Assembly: GCF_000814325.1 (NCBI RefSeq)
Contig: NZ_JPHF01000001.1
Coordinates: forward strand, 186,001 to 250,000
Source of the DNA: Flavihumibacter sp. ZG627
Lineage (GTDB): Bacteria; Bacteroidota; Bacteroidia; Chitinophagales; Chitinophagaceae
DNA: 64,000 nucleotides
Reading direction: 5' to 3'
Numbering within the stretch: position 1 is the first letter of the stretch; each line of letters starts with the position of its first letter. The notes below the pieces were generated by a model, which worked only from the letters and a program-made list of their open reading frames with translations, did no database searches and had not been told where the DNA came from. This document shows positions 35,372 to 44,725 of the stretch, one piece after another. Made by a program: the position numbers and the translations under genes.

Positions 35372-35463
35372 AACGGCTCTGGTACTCCATAGTCCCCTGT
35401 ACAGGTATCTGACAAAAGGTATGCTTTTTCCTATCTTCGCTTGCAGAAAATCACAAAAAGAAA

Positions 35464-37350
35464 TTGGCGGATAGTATACAATTATTGCCCGATCACATTG
35501 CTAATCAGATCGCGGCGGGAGAGGTGATTCAAAGACCGGCCAGTGCCGTGAAAGAGTTGCTGGAGAATGCAGTTGATGCAGGCGCATCCGAGATCCGGCT
35601 CATAGTGAATGATGCCGGAAAATCTCTGATCCATGTTGTGGACAACGGAAAGGGGATGAGTGAAACCGATGCAAGACTCTGTTTTGAGCGACATGCTACC
35701 TCAAAGATCCGCCAGATCGAAGACCTATTCCATATCAATACAATGGGCTTCCGGGGTGAAGCCCTTGCTTCTGTGGCCGCCGTTTCCCAGGTTGAATTGC
35801 GTACCAGGAGGCATTCGGATGAGATGGGAACCTATATTGAAGTTGAAAACAGCGAAGTTCTTCGACAGGAACCCTGCGCTTCCTCTCCTGGTACAAGCAT
35901 TGCCATGAAAAACCTCTTCTTTAACGTACCTGCGCGGCGTAATTTTCTGAAAAGCAATGCCGCTGAAATGCGCCATATCATTGATGAATTTATCCGTGTG
36001 TCAATGGCCTTTCCTCAATTATTCTTTTCACTTTCACACAATGGACAACAGGTTTTTCATCTTGAGAAAGGGTCCTTGAAACAACGTATTGTTCAGATCC
36101 TGGGAAACAGCTACAATGCTAAGCTTGTTTCAGTACACGAACAAACCGATTATCTCAATATTCAGGGCTTTGTAGGTAAACCGGATGCGGCTAAAAAAAC
36201 ACGTGGCGACCAATATCTCTTTGTTAACAATCGATTCATTCGCAGCGCTTACCTTAATCACGCTCTGATGCAGGCCTACCATGACCTGATCCCGGCCGAT
36301 AGCTTCCCGATGTATGTGCTTTTTATTGACCTCAATCCGGAACATATCGATGTCAATGTACATCCCACCAAGCAGGAGATAAAATTTGAGGACGAAAAAA
36401 TCGTTTATGCTTTCGTTCAGGCAGCTGTAAAGCATGCCCTTGCCCAATTCAGTATCACTCCCACCTTAGAATTCGATATTGATGCCGGGATCCAGCAATC
36501 TGATGCTGTATCTAAACCTTTTACTGCCGCTCAACAGTCGGCCGCAAGTAATTCTGATCTGTTCCAAACTTTTAGTCGCGCTAACCAGGCCCATTTTATT
36601 GAAAAAGGAAATAGTTCAACTGTTTCCGGTACTGACCAGATCCCTGATGGGGGATTGCAAAACTGGAAGGATTTTTTTGAGCCGGCCTTAAGATCCTCCA
36701 CTGATAACTCAAGTACTGAGGCTCAGTATGATAGATCACCAGGCTTTGATTGGGAGCAACCCCGGAAAAAGTGGCAGTTACTCGAACATGGTGATCTGCT
36801 TCAGATCCAGCAACAATATATAATTGCCCCAAGCTTGCCGGGATTCTTACTTGTAAACCAGCAATTAGCCCACGAAAGGATCCTATATGAGCGCTACGCC
36901 GCTGCTCTTGTTGGAAAACCCATGGCTACCCAGCGCAGTCTGTTCCCGGTTACACTCGATCTCTCACCCACGGATGCCACATTAATGACCGAACTTCTGG
37001 GTGATATGGGCTTACTAGGATACCTGATCGAGCCTTTCGGACAAAATAGCTTTGTAGTTCAGGGTACTCCCGCAGATGTCCTACAGGGGAATGAAAAATC
37101 TTCTATAGAAAAACTGCTTGATCAGTATAAACACTTTAGCTCCGACGTAAAATTCAGCCGCCGTGAACGACTGATCCGTTCTCTTGCCACTCAACACGCT
37201 ATTAGGCCCGGCAGCCAGTTATCTCAAAGAGAAATGAGACAACTGGTGTCAGACCTGTTGAGCTGTGCCCAGCCAAATATTACAGCTACCGGTACAGCAA
37301 CTTTTATAGAATTTAACCATGAATATCTTGCCCGGCTTTTTGGAAATTAA
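35464..37350 (+). CDS. mutL: DNA mismatch repair protein MutL
   Basis: Couples mismatch recognition by MutS to downstream repair. The N-terminal GHKL ATPase domain is intact: IQLLPDHIANQIAAGEVIQRP, ENAVDAGA, VVDNGKGMSETDA, RHATSKI, TMGFRGEALASVAAV. The start must be the TTG at 35464, since translation runs into the family N-terminus with no ATG close by; a near -7 box (TATCTTCG, 35432-35439) lies upstream. In the C-terminal domain the endonuclease motif DQHAxxExxxxE reads NQQLAHERILYE (residues 465-476), with metal-binding Asp and His replaced, and the other C-terminal motifs are also degenerate. It probably lacks the nicking activity of classic MutL. 628 residues. Confidence 0.94.
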   Translation: MADSIQLLPDHIANQIAAGEVIQRPASAVKELLENAVDAGASEIRLIVNDAGKSLIHVVDNGKGMSETDARLCFERHATSKIRQIEDLFHINTMGFRGEALASVAAVSQVELRTRRHSDEMGTYIEVENSEVLRQEPCASSPGTSIAMKNLFFNVPARRNFLKSNAAEMRHIIDEFIRVSMAFPQLFFSLSHNGQQVFHLEKGSLKQRIVQILGNSYNAKLVSVHEQTDYLNIQGFVGKPDAAKKTRGDQYLFVNNRFIRSAYLNHALMQAYHDLIPADSFPMYVLFIDLNPEHIDVNVHPTKQEIKFEDEKIVYAFVQAAVKHALAQFSITPTLEFDIDAGIQQSDAVSKPFTAAQQSAASNSDLFQTFSRANQAHFIEKGNSSTVSGTDQIPDGGLQNWKDFFEPALRSSTDNSSTEAQYDRSPGFDWEQPRKKWQLLEHGDLLQIQQQYIIAPSLPGFLLVNQQLAHERILYERYAAALVGKPMATQRSLFPVTLDLSPTDATLMTELLGDMGLLGYLIEPFGQNSFVVQGTPADVLQGNEKSSIEKLLDQYKHFSSDVKFSRRERLIRSLATQHAIRPGSQLSQREMRQLVSDLLSCAQPNITATGTATFIEFNHEYLARLFGN

Positions 37351-37467
37351 GAACGCATCCCTTTAATCTGGCTCAGTTCAAATTATTTTGCGGGTTCCTG
37401 CAGGTTTATTCATTTTTCTGTTGGGGTCTAGTTTTTTAACTTAGTCGCTCACTACAGCAGATGGAAT

Positions 37468-40389
37468 ATGAAGAATTATTGGTTTGCCTTTATTATCGCC
37501 CTCACATTTTCAGGATCAGTATCAGCCCAGAAGAATACAAACTTATCGGCCGAAAAATGGGTGGATAGTGTTTTTAATACCCTTTCGGAAAATCAAAAGA
37601 TCGCCCAGCTTATGGTCGTGAGGATGTCGGGCTTGAAAAATGGTCGGCCTGTGTTTTTTGATAAGGAAGTAGAAGAACTTGTCAGGAAATACAATATCGG
37701 GAGTATCTGCCTGTTCCAGGGCGGACCCCTTCAACATGCTCAAAGAGTTAACCACCTTCAGTCCATTGCCAGAACCCCTATTTTGGTTACCGTTGATGGT
37801 GAATGGGGACTCGGTATGAGATTCGATAGTGTACAATCGCTCCCCCGCCAAATGATGCTCGGGGCCATGCAAAACCCTGGTTTGATGTATGAATATGGCA
37901 AATTGGTTGCCGACCAATGCCGCAGGGCAGGCATCCAGGTTAATTATGCCCCGGTAGTGGATATCAATAATAATCCTGATAATCCCGTAATTAATGAAAG
38001 ATCTTTTGGTGAAGACAAAAAAAAAGTGACAAATTTTGCCCTCCAGTATATGAAGGGCATGCAGGATAATGGTGTTATGGCTAGTGCCAAGCATTTTCCG
38101 GGGCACGGGGATGTGTCAGTCGATTCACATCATGACCTGCCGGTCATTAATAAATCCAGAACCGAACTCGATTCGTTGGAACTGTACCCTTTCCGTGAAC
38201 TTATAAAGGCAGGTGTTGGTAGCGTGATGGTGGCCCATTTGTCTGTTCCCGCAATCGATAAAACGCCAAACCTGCCCACAACTCTTTCTGTCAATAATGT
38301 AACCCACCTGCTCCGGGAGCAGTTAGGCTTCCAGGGCATCACTTTCACCGATGCACTCGAAATGCAGGGGGTAGCAAAATTCTTTCCCAAAGGGGAAGCC
38401 TCCGCAAGGGCCCTGATCGCTGGCAATGATATGCTCTGCCTTCCGGGTGATGTGCCCGGTAGCATAGCTGCAATCAAAAAAGCGATAAAAAAGCGCCAGT
38501 TGAACTGGAAAGACCTTAATCTGCGGGTCAAGAAGGTACTTCTTGCCAAGTACCAATATGGATTGGCAAACTGGTCGCCGGTTAGTACACAGAATCTTAC
38601 GGAAGACTTAAATAAAGGTATCAGTACCCTGCGCCGCAGAGTGGCGGAGGATGCAATAACCCTGCTGAGGAATGACAACAGTGCTATTTTCCCTCTTACT
38701 GCGGGTACTAACAGGCGGGTTGCATTTGTTGGGATAGGATTAAAAAAGGACAACCTTTTTTCGGCACGCATGCGCTCAGATTACGACGCGCATACCTATT
38801 ATTTCGATTATACCAGGGGTAGGGAAAAGGCAGATGCCCTTCTCCAGGTGCTGAAAAATGATTACGACGTAGTGGTTTTGTCAATGCACGGATACAACAG
38901 GGTGCCCGCCCGGAATTTCGGGATCAGTGAAGCCGCTGTTTATCTTGCCACCCAACTACAGCAGCAACACCAAACAGTGACAGTCTATTTTGGCAACCCA
39001 TATGCAATGCGTAACAGCTGTTCAGGTAAAGTATTGATTGCTGCATATGATGACGATCCTATTACCCATGAAACCGCCGCCGATATACTGAATGGTAAAT
39101 TCAGCGCAAAAGGCAAACTTCCGGTAACTGTTTGCGAAGGATTGCCCTCAGGTTCTGGCCTTGTACAACAACGCCTACTCCCCGAATCATGGCCCGGAAA
39201 CCTGAATCTGGATCTGAATATGCTTTCGCAAATTGACTCCATTTGTGAGGACGCCATTGCTCAAAAGGCAATTCCCGGCTGTGTAGTACTTGTTGCCCGC
39301 GATGGTAAGATTGCATACGAAAGATCATTCGGTACCTATTCCTATACCGATTCCACCCGGGTGTATTGCGAAACCCTCTATGATATGGCTTCTGTAACAA
39401 AAGTGATGGCAACAACCTTATCGGTGATGAAGCTTTATGAAGAAGGAAGGCTTGATATTCACAGGCGGATAGGAGATTATCTTCCCTGGACCAAAGGCAG
39501 TGATAAAGCCGGAATTATGATCAAAGACCTTCTTATGCACGAAGGCGGATTAAAATCATTCATACCTTTTTACCGGGAAACCATCAATCCACTGGATGGC
39601 TCCCCCAACGGGTCAATTTATGCCTTCCGCCCTGATTCCGTTTTTTCAGTAAGAGTTGCTGAAAATCTGTATATGCGTGCAGACTGGAATGATACCCTTT
39701 ATGCGCGTATCCTTCAGAGTGAACTCGGTCCAAGGGGTAAATATATATATAGTGACAATGATTTTATATTTCTGGGTAAGATCGTAGAAGCTATCAGCGG
39801 TAAGTCTTTAGACGCGTATACCCGCGAAACTTTTTACCAGCCCCTTCAACTGAACGCTACCGGATTTACTCCCAGAACCCGCTTTCCGGCATCCTATTCT
39901 GCCCCCACCGAAGAAGAGACAATCTTTCGCAAACAATTGATTCAGGGCGATGTACATGATCCTGGTGCAGCCATGTTCGGAGGTGTGGCCGGCCACGCCG
40001 GATTATTCAGCAATGCTTATGAAATAGCCGTACTCAGTCAGTTACTGCTCAATAAAGGCACCATTAATGGTATCCAATTCTTTAAGCCCTCCACTGTCAA
40101 CTTATTCACCGCGTATAATACAAAAAATAGTCGCCGGGGTCTTGGATTTGATAAACCTGAAAAAGATAACCATATCCGTGAAGAGCCATATCCTTCCGCT
40201 TCCGCTTCCCCGGAAACATATGGTCACACTGGATTTACTGGCACCTGCGTATGGATAGACCCCAAATATAATCTTACCTATATCTTCCTGAGCAATCGGG
40301 TGAACAATAACGGAGATCCCAATAAGTTTCTGAGGATGAGTGTTCGCCCAAAAGTTCATGAAGTGATCTACAAGTCTATTAAGCAATAA
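37468..40389 (+). CDS. Glycoside hydrolase family 3 / serine beta-lactamase-like fusion protein
   Basis: A 973-residue secreted protein with signal peptide (ending SGSVSAQ). The N-terminal half is a GH3 beta-N-acetylglucosaminidase of NagZ type: KHFPGHGDVSVDSHHDLP (K208-H209, general acid region) and the nucleophile Asp295 in ITFTDALEMQGV. A linking GH3 C-type domain follows (about 380-560). The C-terminal half (about 575-965) is a class C beta-lactamase/DD-peptidase-like domain with Ser642-x-x-Lys645 (ASVTK), Tyr761-Ser-Asp and His920-Thr-Gly (usual KTG). The combination suggests peptidoglycan recycling at the outer envelope; this fusion is known in Bacteroidota. Substrates are inferred, not shown. 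Confidence 0.9.
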   Translation: MKNYWFAFIIALTFSGSVSAQKNTNLSAEKWVDSVFNTLSENQKIAQLMVVRMSGLKNGRPVFFDKEVEELVRKYNIGSICLFQGGPLQHAQRVNHLQSIARTPILVTVDGEWGLGMRFDSVQSLPRQMMLGAMQNPGLMYEYGKLVADQCRRAGIQVNYAPVVDINNNPDNPVINERSFGEDKKKVTNFALQYMKGMQDNGVMASAKHFPGHGDVSVDSHHDLPVINKSRTELDSLELYPFRELIKAGVGSVMVAHLSVPAIDKTPNLPTTLSVNNVTHLLREQLGFQGITFTDALEMQGVAKFFPKGEASARALIAGNDMLCLPGDVPGSIAAIKKAIKKRQLNWKDLNLRVKKVLLAKYQYGLANWSPVSTQNLTEDLNKGISTLRRRVAEDAITLLRNDNSAIFPLTAGTNRRVAFVGIGLKKDNLFSARMRSDYDAHTYYFDYTRGREKADALLQVLKNDYDVVVLSMHGYNRVPARNFGISEAAVYLATQLQQQHQTVTVYFGNPYAMRNSCSGKVLIAAYDDDPITHETAADILNGKFSAKGKLPVTVCEGLPSGSGLVQQRLLPESWPGNLNLDLNMLSQIDSICEDAIAQKAIPGCVVLVARDGKIAYERSFGTYSYTDSTRVYCETLYDMASVTKVMATTLSVMKLYEEGRLDIHRRIGDYLPWTKGSDKAGIMIKDLLMHEGGLKSFIPFYRETINPLDGSPNGSIYAFRPDSVFSVRVAENLYMRADWNDTLYARILQSELGPRGKYIYSDNDFIFLGKIVEAISGKSLDAYTRETFYQPLQLNATGFTPRTRFPASYSAPTEEETIFRKQLIQGDVHDPGAAMFGGVAGHAGLFSNAYEIAVLSQLLLNKGTINGIQFFKPSTVNLFTAYNTKNSRRGLGFDKPEKDNHIREEPYPSASASPETYGHTGFTGTCVWIDPKYNLTYIFLSNRVNNNGDPNKFLRMSVRPKVHEVIYKSIKQ

Positions 40390-40406
40390 TTCCCCTAAAC
40401 TATCCT

Positions 40407-40414
40407 TACATTTG
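40407..40414 (+). promoter_or_regulatory. Possible -7 box of the enolase gene
   Basis: TACATTTG fits TAnnTTTG and would give a leader of about 45 bases. No matching TTG is seen at the usual distance. Confidence 0.35.
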
Positions 40415-40457
40415 TTTCGCTTGCTATGTACCCATTCATAACAAAACCAAAAGCTAA

Positions 40458-41747
<1,290 letters not shown>

Positions 41748-41770
41748 CGCTATGGCCAATCTCTATTATA

Positions 41771-42082
41771 ATGAATAAAATCTTCAACCAGATACCGCCA
41801 TTGCTCCGGAATAAATATATCCTGGCAGTGGCGGTATTTGCTGTCTGGATGGTTTTCTTTGATGACCGGGATATTATTACTACCCACTTCCGGTATAAAA
41901 AGGAACTTAATGACCTGAAGCACAGTAAGATGTATTATGAGGAAAAAATCGCGGAAACCCGTGCGGAACTTGATAAATTACAGAATGATCCCCTGCTTCT
42001 CGAAAAATATGCCAGGGAACGCTACCGCATGAAAAGGGATGATGAGGATCTCTATATTATCGGTGAATCCAAGACGCACTAA
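41771..42082 (+). CDS. FtsB/DivIC-type septum formation initiator
   Basis: Small bitopic protein of the cell division complex. The 103-residue product has one membrane helix (about 18-32, ILAVAVFAVWMVFF) and a coiled coil over about 40-75 (KELNDLKHSKMYYEEKIAETR). The ending LEKYARERYRMKRDDEDLYII is the family C-terminal signature (usual E-x-x-AR-x-x-xxMxxxxE). The location right after eno supports it. FtsB and DivIC cannot be told apart by sequence here. Confidence 0.9.
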   Translation: MNKIFNQIPPLLRNKYILAVAVFAVWMVFFDDRDIITTHFRYKKELNDLKHSKMYYEEKIAETRAELDKLQNDPLLLEKYARERYRMKRDDEDLYIIGESKTH

Positions 42083-42191
42083 ATTATTTTTTGGTTAAGG
42101 CAATATTACCCATTTGATGTCGTTTATATCAATGGACGAAACCCCGGATTGGACCCCGGGATATTTACTGGACAAATAAAATGGTTTGATT

Positions 42192-42422
42192 ATGGCAATC
42201 TTTACACAGGAAGATCTGTTATTGTATCTCTACAAGGAAACTTCCCTCGCACAAAATGAAGCTATCGAAGCTGCTTTGAAAAATGACTGGGAACTCCAGG
42301 AAAAGTTAGCAACCCTTAAGGAATCCATCACTTTACTGGATCAACCACTAGAATCGCCCCGCATGGAGGTTGTTCTAAACGTGTTGAATTATGCCAGGGA
42401 AGCAGTGGAAACAGGTGCATGA
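42192..42422 (+). CDS. Small conserved protein of unknown function upstream of nth
   Basis: A 76-residue, probably helical protein beginning MAIFTQEDLLLYLYKETS and containing ALKNDWELQEKLATLKESI. I recognise the pattern of an N-terminal segment seen in Bacteroidota next to sigma or anti-sigma genes but cannot name the family. Its stop codon overlaps the nth start (ATGA), so the two are translationally coupled. The ATG at 42192 is preferred over an in-frame TTG at 42186. The 109-base gap before it has no obvious feature beyond a weak CCCGG/CCGGG pairing. Confidence 0.7.
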   Translation: MAIFTQEDLLLYLYKETSLAQNEAIEAALKNDWELQEKLATLKESITLLDQPLESPRMEVVLNVLNYAREAVETGA

Positions 42423-43072
42423 CTATAAGAGAAAGGTACCAGAGATTAATCGAGTATTTTCAACAAAAGGCCCCCAATGCCGAAACGGAATTGTTCTATG
42501 ACAACCCGTTCCAGCTATTGGTGGCCGTTGTTTTGTCAGCCCAGTGCACCGATAAACGGGTTAATCTAACCACTCCCGCCCTTTTCCAACGCTTTCCGGA
42601 TCCTGCTTCCCTTGCAGAGGGTTCCATAGATGAGGTGTTTTCCCTCATAAAAAGTATTTCATACCCCAATAACAAAGCAAAACATCTGGTTGGACTGGGC
42701 AAAATGCTTATGGAAAAATTCAGTGGTGAGGTCCCAATGACAGTTGATGAATTGGTTCTTTTGCCTGGGGTTGGACGTAAAACAGCCAATGTTATTACAT
42801 CCGTAATTGATTCCCAGCCTAATATGGCTGTTGATACACATGTGTTTCGCGTTGCTGCTCGCATCGGACTTACCCGGAACGCAAAAACACCCCTGTCAGC
42901 GGAAAAGCAGCTGATTCGGCATTTACCCCAACAACTTGTATATAAAGCACATCACTGGCTTATTCTCCATGGTAGGTATGTTTGCACTGCCCGTTCCCCG
43001 CAATGTACAATTTGTGGCCTTAAAGAAATATGCCGATACTACCAGTCATTGCCCAAGGCCTCACAACGGTAG
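42419..43072 (+). CDS. nth: Endonuclease III
   Basis: DNA glycosylase/AP lyase for oxidised pyrimidines in base excision repair. The 217-residue product has the helix-hairpin-helix LVLLPGVGRKTANVI (catalytic Lys included), the aspartate motif MAVDTHVFRVAARIGL, and the C-terminal 4Fe-4S loop with spacing C-x6-C-x2-C-x5-C (CTARSPQC, CTIC, CGLKEIC). Complete for the family. Followed by a 228-base gap before the L,D-transpeptidase; this gap is AT-rich and I see no feature in it. Confidence 0.96.
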   Translation: MTIRERYQRLIEYFQQKAPNAETELFYDNPFQLLVAVVLSAQCTDKRVNLTTPALFQRFPDPASLAEGSIDEVFSLIKSISYPNNKAKHLVGLGKMLMEKFSGEVPMTVDELVLLPGVGRKTANVITSVIDSQPNMAVDTHVFRVAARIGLTRNAKTPLSAEKQLIRHLPQQLVYKAHHWLILHGRYVCTARSPQCTICGLKEICRYYQSLPKASQR

Positions 43073-43300
43073 ATCCTGGGTTTCTGTTACTTATGGAAAA
43101 ATATTCCAGCCTTGAAATCTGCCAATAATACCAACTTCAAATCGCAATTTGTTGATTAACAATTAGATGTGAAAAATAGTAGAATTACTATGGGGAATTT
43201 TCATGCATTTTTGGAGAGAAGTCCTGCATAAAAAAGGAAGATTTTACGTTTTAAAACTTACCTGATCCCGCATTCTATTAAAACGAAAACGTACACATCT

Positions 43301-44662
43301 ATGAAAGCAAAGCTATACGTAGCTGGAATTGGCGGCTGCCTGCTTATTGCGGCTTACTTTACGCCTTCCGACCTGTTTTCCTTTGATCCACAAGCTCCTG
43401 CATTTCAGGATTCAATTTATTCGTCAGCTCTGTTAGATTATAAAACTTCTGAGCTTCCGGGTTTGGAGGTCAAAACTCCTGCCAAAATTGCTATTGTCAA
43501 TAAAATGGCTGTAGCTGCTAACCTGAAAGCCGACAAAAAAGAAAAAAAATCGGTTGAGATCCTCGCATCAAAACAGGAAAAGGCCCCGGTTTTAGCAAAA
43601 GTGGAAAAAACTCCCGAACCAGGAGAACAAATAGCTGAGCAATATCTCACTGAAGCCGATGCAATTCCTGCTTCTTCAGAAGAGATTTCCAGTGACATTC
43701 ACCCTTATATCAAACCAACCCGAACCTTGAAAGTTCCCGGTGGCAGTATCGCCACAACACAAAAAGCGGCAAAGCTTAAAGCAAGCGAGCTTCAAATAAA
43801 AATAACCACACCAGTTGTGAGAGAAGCGAGCGCTGTCGCGGCGTCTATCAGGCCTAAAAGGATCGTAGAAGACTTCGCAACTACTGAATTTGCCGTCAAT
43901 ACATCCAATACAAATACCGGAAAGAAATTTCCTCATGATAATGAAGAAGAAGATGCTGCTGCCCGCGAAGAACTGGAGAAAGCTGACGTAATCGAATCTG
44001 AAAAAGCGGAAACTGTTGTCAAAGCGGAAGAGAAATTCTACGCTTTTAGGGGTAAAGCTGCGGTTAAAGCCAGTCTTTTTAAATATGTTCCACCCTTCTG
44101 GGATGGCTTTTCTCAAGAACTTGGAGAAGAATCTGCCGACAGACCTGAACTCATTCGCAAAGCAAAGCAGCTGGCCGCAATGGCAAAAAAGAATGGCTAC
44201 AATACTGATATCGCGTTTTTGGCTGATATGAGTGTGAAATCAAATAAGAACCGCTTTTTTATCGTGAACCTCAAAACCATGAGGATTGAAAAAACCTCCC
44301 TTCTTGCACAGGGCAGGGGCCGGGAAAAACTTAATCTGGATAAAGATTATTCTAACACTCCCGGTAGTAATCTGAGCTCATTGGGTATCTATAAAGTGGG
44401 AAAATCATATAATGGCGCTTTTGGGCATTCATACCGGCTTTTTGGTCTGGAAGAATCTAATAGTAAAGCCTTCCAGCGAGCCATAGTTTTACATGCAATG
44501 GGAACCATTCCTGATATGGAAACTAATTTTCCAATCTGGCAAAGTGAGGGTTGCCCTTCCGTTTCTCCCGATATGCTGAAACAAGTTGGGAATATGATAG
44601 ATCGTAGTCCTAAGCCTATTCTTTTCTGGATGTATGACGATAATTACCTTCCTATGAGCTAA
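43301..44662 (+). CDS. L,D-transpeptidase-like (YkuD_2-type) periplasmic protein
   Basis: A 453-residue protein with an N-terminal membrane segment or signal (about 5-22) and a C-terminal murein L,D-transpeptidase-type catalytic domain. The catalytic Cys418 lies in WQSEGCPSVSP and the His398 in AIVLHAMGTIPD. Between them and the N-terminus is a stretch of about 190 residues rich in Lys, Ala, Glu and Pro that is probably disordered (for example EKAPVLAKVEKTPEPGE). This form (YkuD_2, PF13645-like) is common in Bacteroidota and probably processes or crosslinks peptidoglycan; direct activity is not known to me. Confidence 0.82.
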   Translation: MKAKLYVAGIGGCLLIAAYFTPSDLFSFDPQAPAFQDSIYSSALLDYKTSELPGLEVKTPAKIAIVNKMAVAANLKADKKEKKSVEILASKQEKAPVLAKVEKTPEPGEQIAEQYLTEADAIPASSEEISSDIHPYIKPTRTLKVPGGSIATTQKAAKLKASELQIKITTPVVREASAVAASIRPKRIVEDFATTEFAVNTSNTNTGKKFPHDNEEEDAAAREELEKADVIESEKAETVVKAEEKFYAFRGKAAVKASLFKYVPPFWDGFSQELGEESADRPELIRKAKQLAAMAKKNGYNTDIAFLADMSVKSNKNRFFIVNLKTMRIEKTSLLAQGRGREKLNLDKDYSNTPGSNLSSLGIYKVGKSYNGAFGHSYRLFGLEESNSKAFQRAIVLHAMGTIPDMETNFPIWQSEGCPSVSPDMLKQVGNMIDRSPKPILFWMYDDNYLPMS

Positions 44663-44725
44663 GTTTTCAGGATTAATATTCGCTAACTTTACTACCATTT
44701 CTTTGTTAAGCAATAAAGCAACACT

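Noticed and set aside
35396-35405. Palindrome CCTGTACAGG upstream of mutL
   Set aside because: A single 10-base palindrome without a second copy or known regulator is expected by chance; not enough for an operator call.
37543-38106. Open frame of 187 codons antisense to the GH3 domain
   Set aside because: It lies fully inside the GH3/beta-lactamase gene, has no family motif and no promoter; typical shadow of a real gene.
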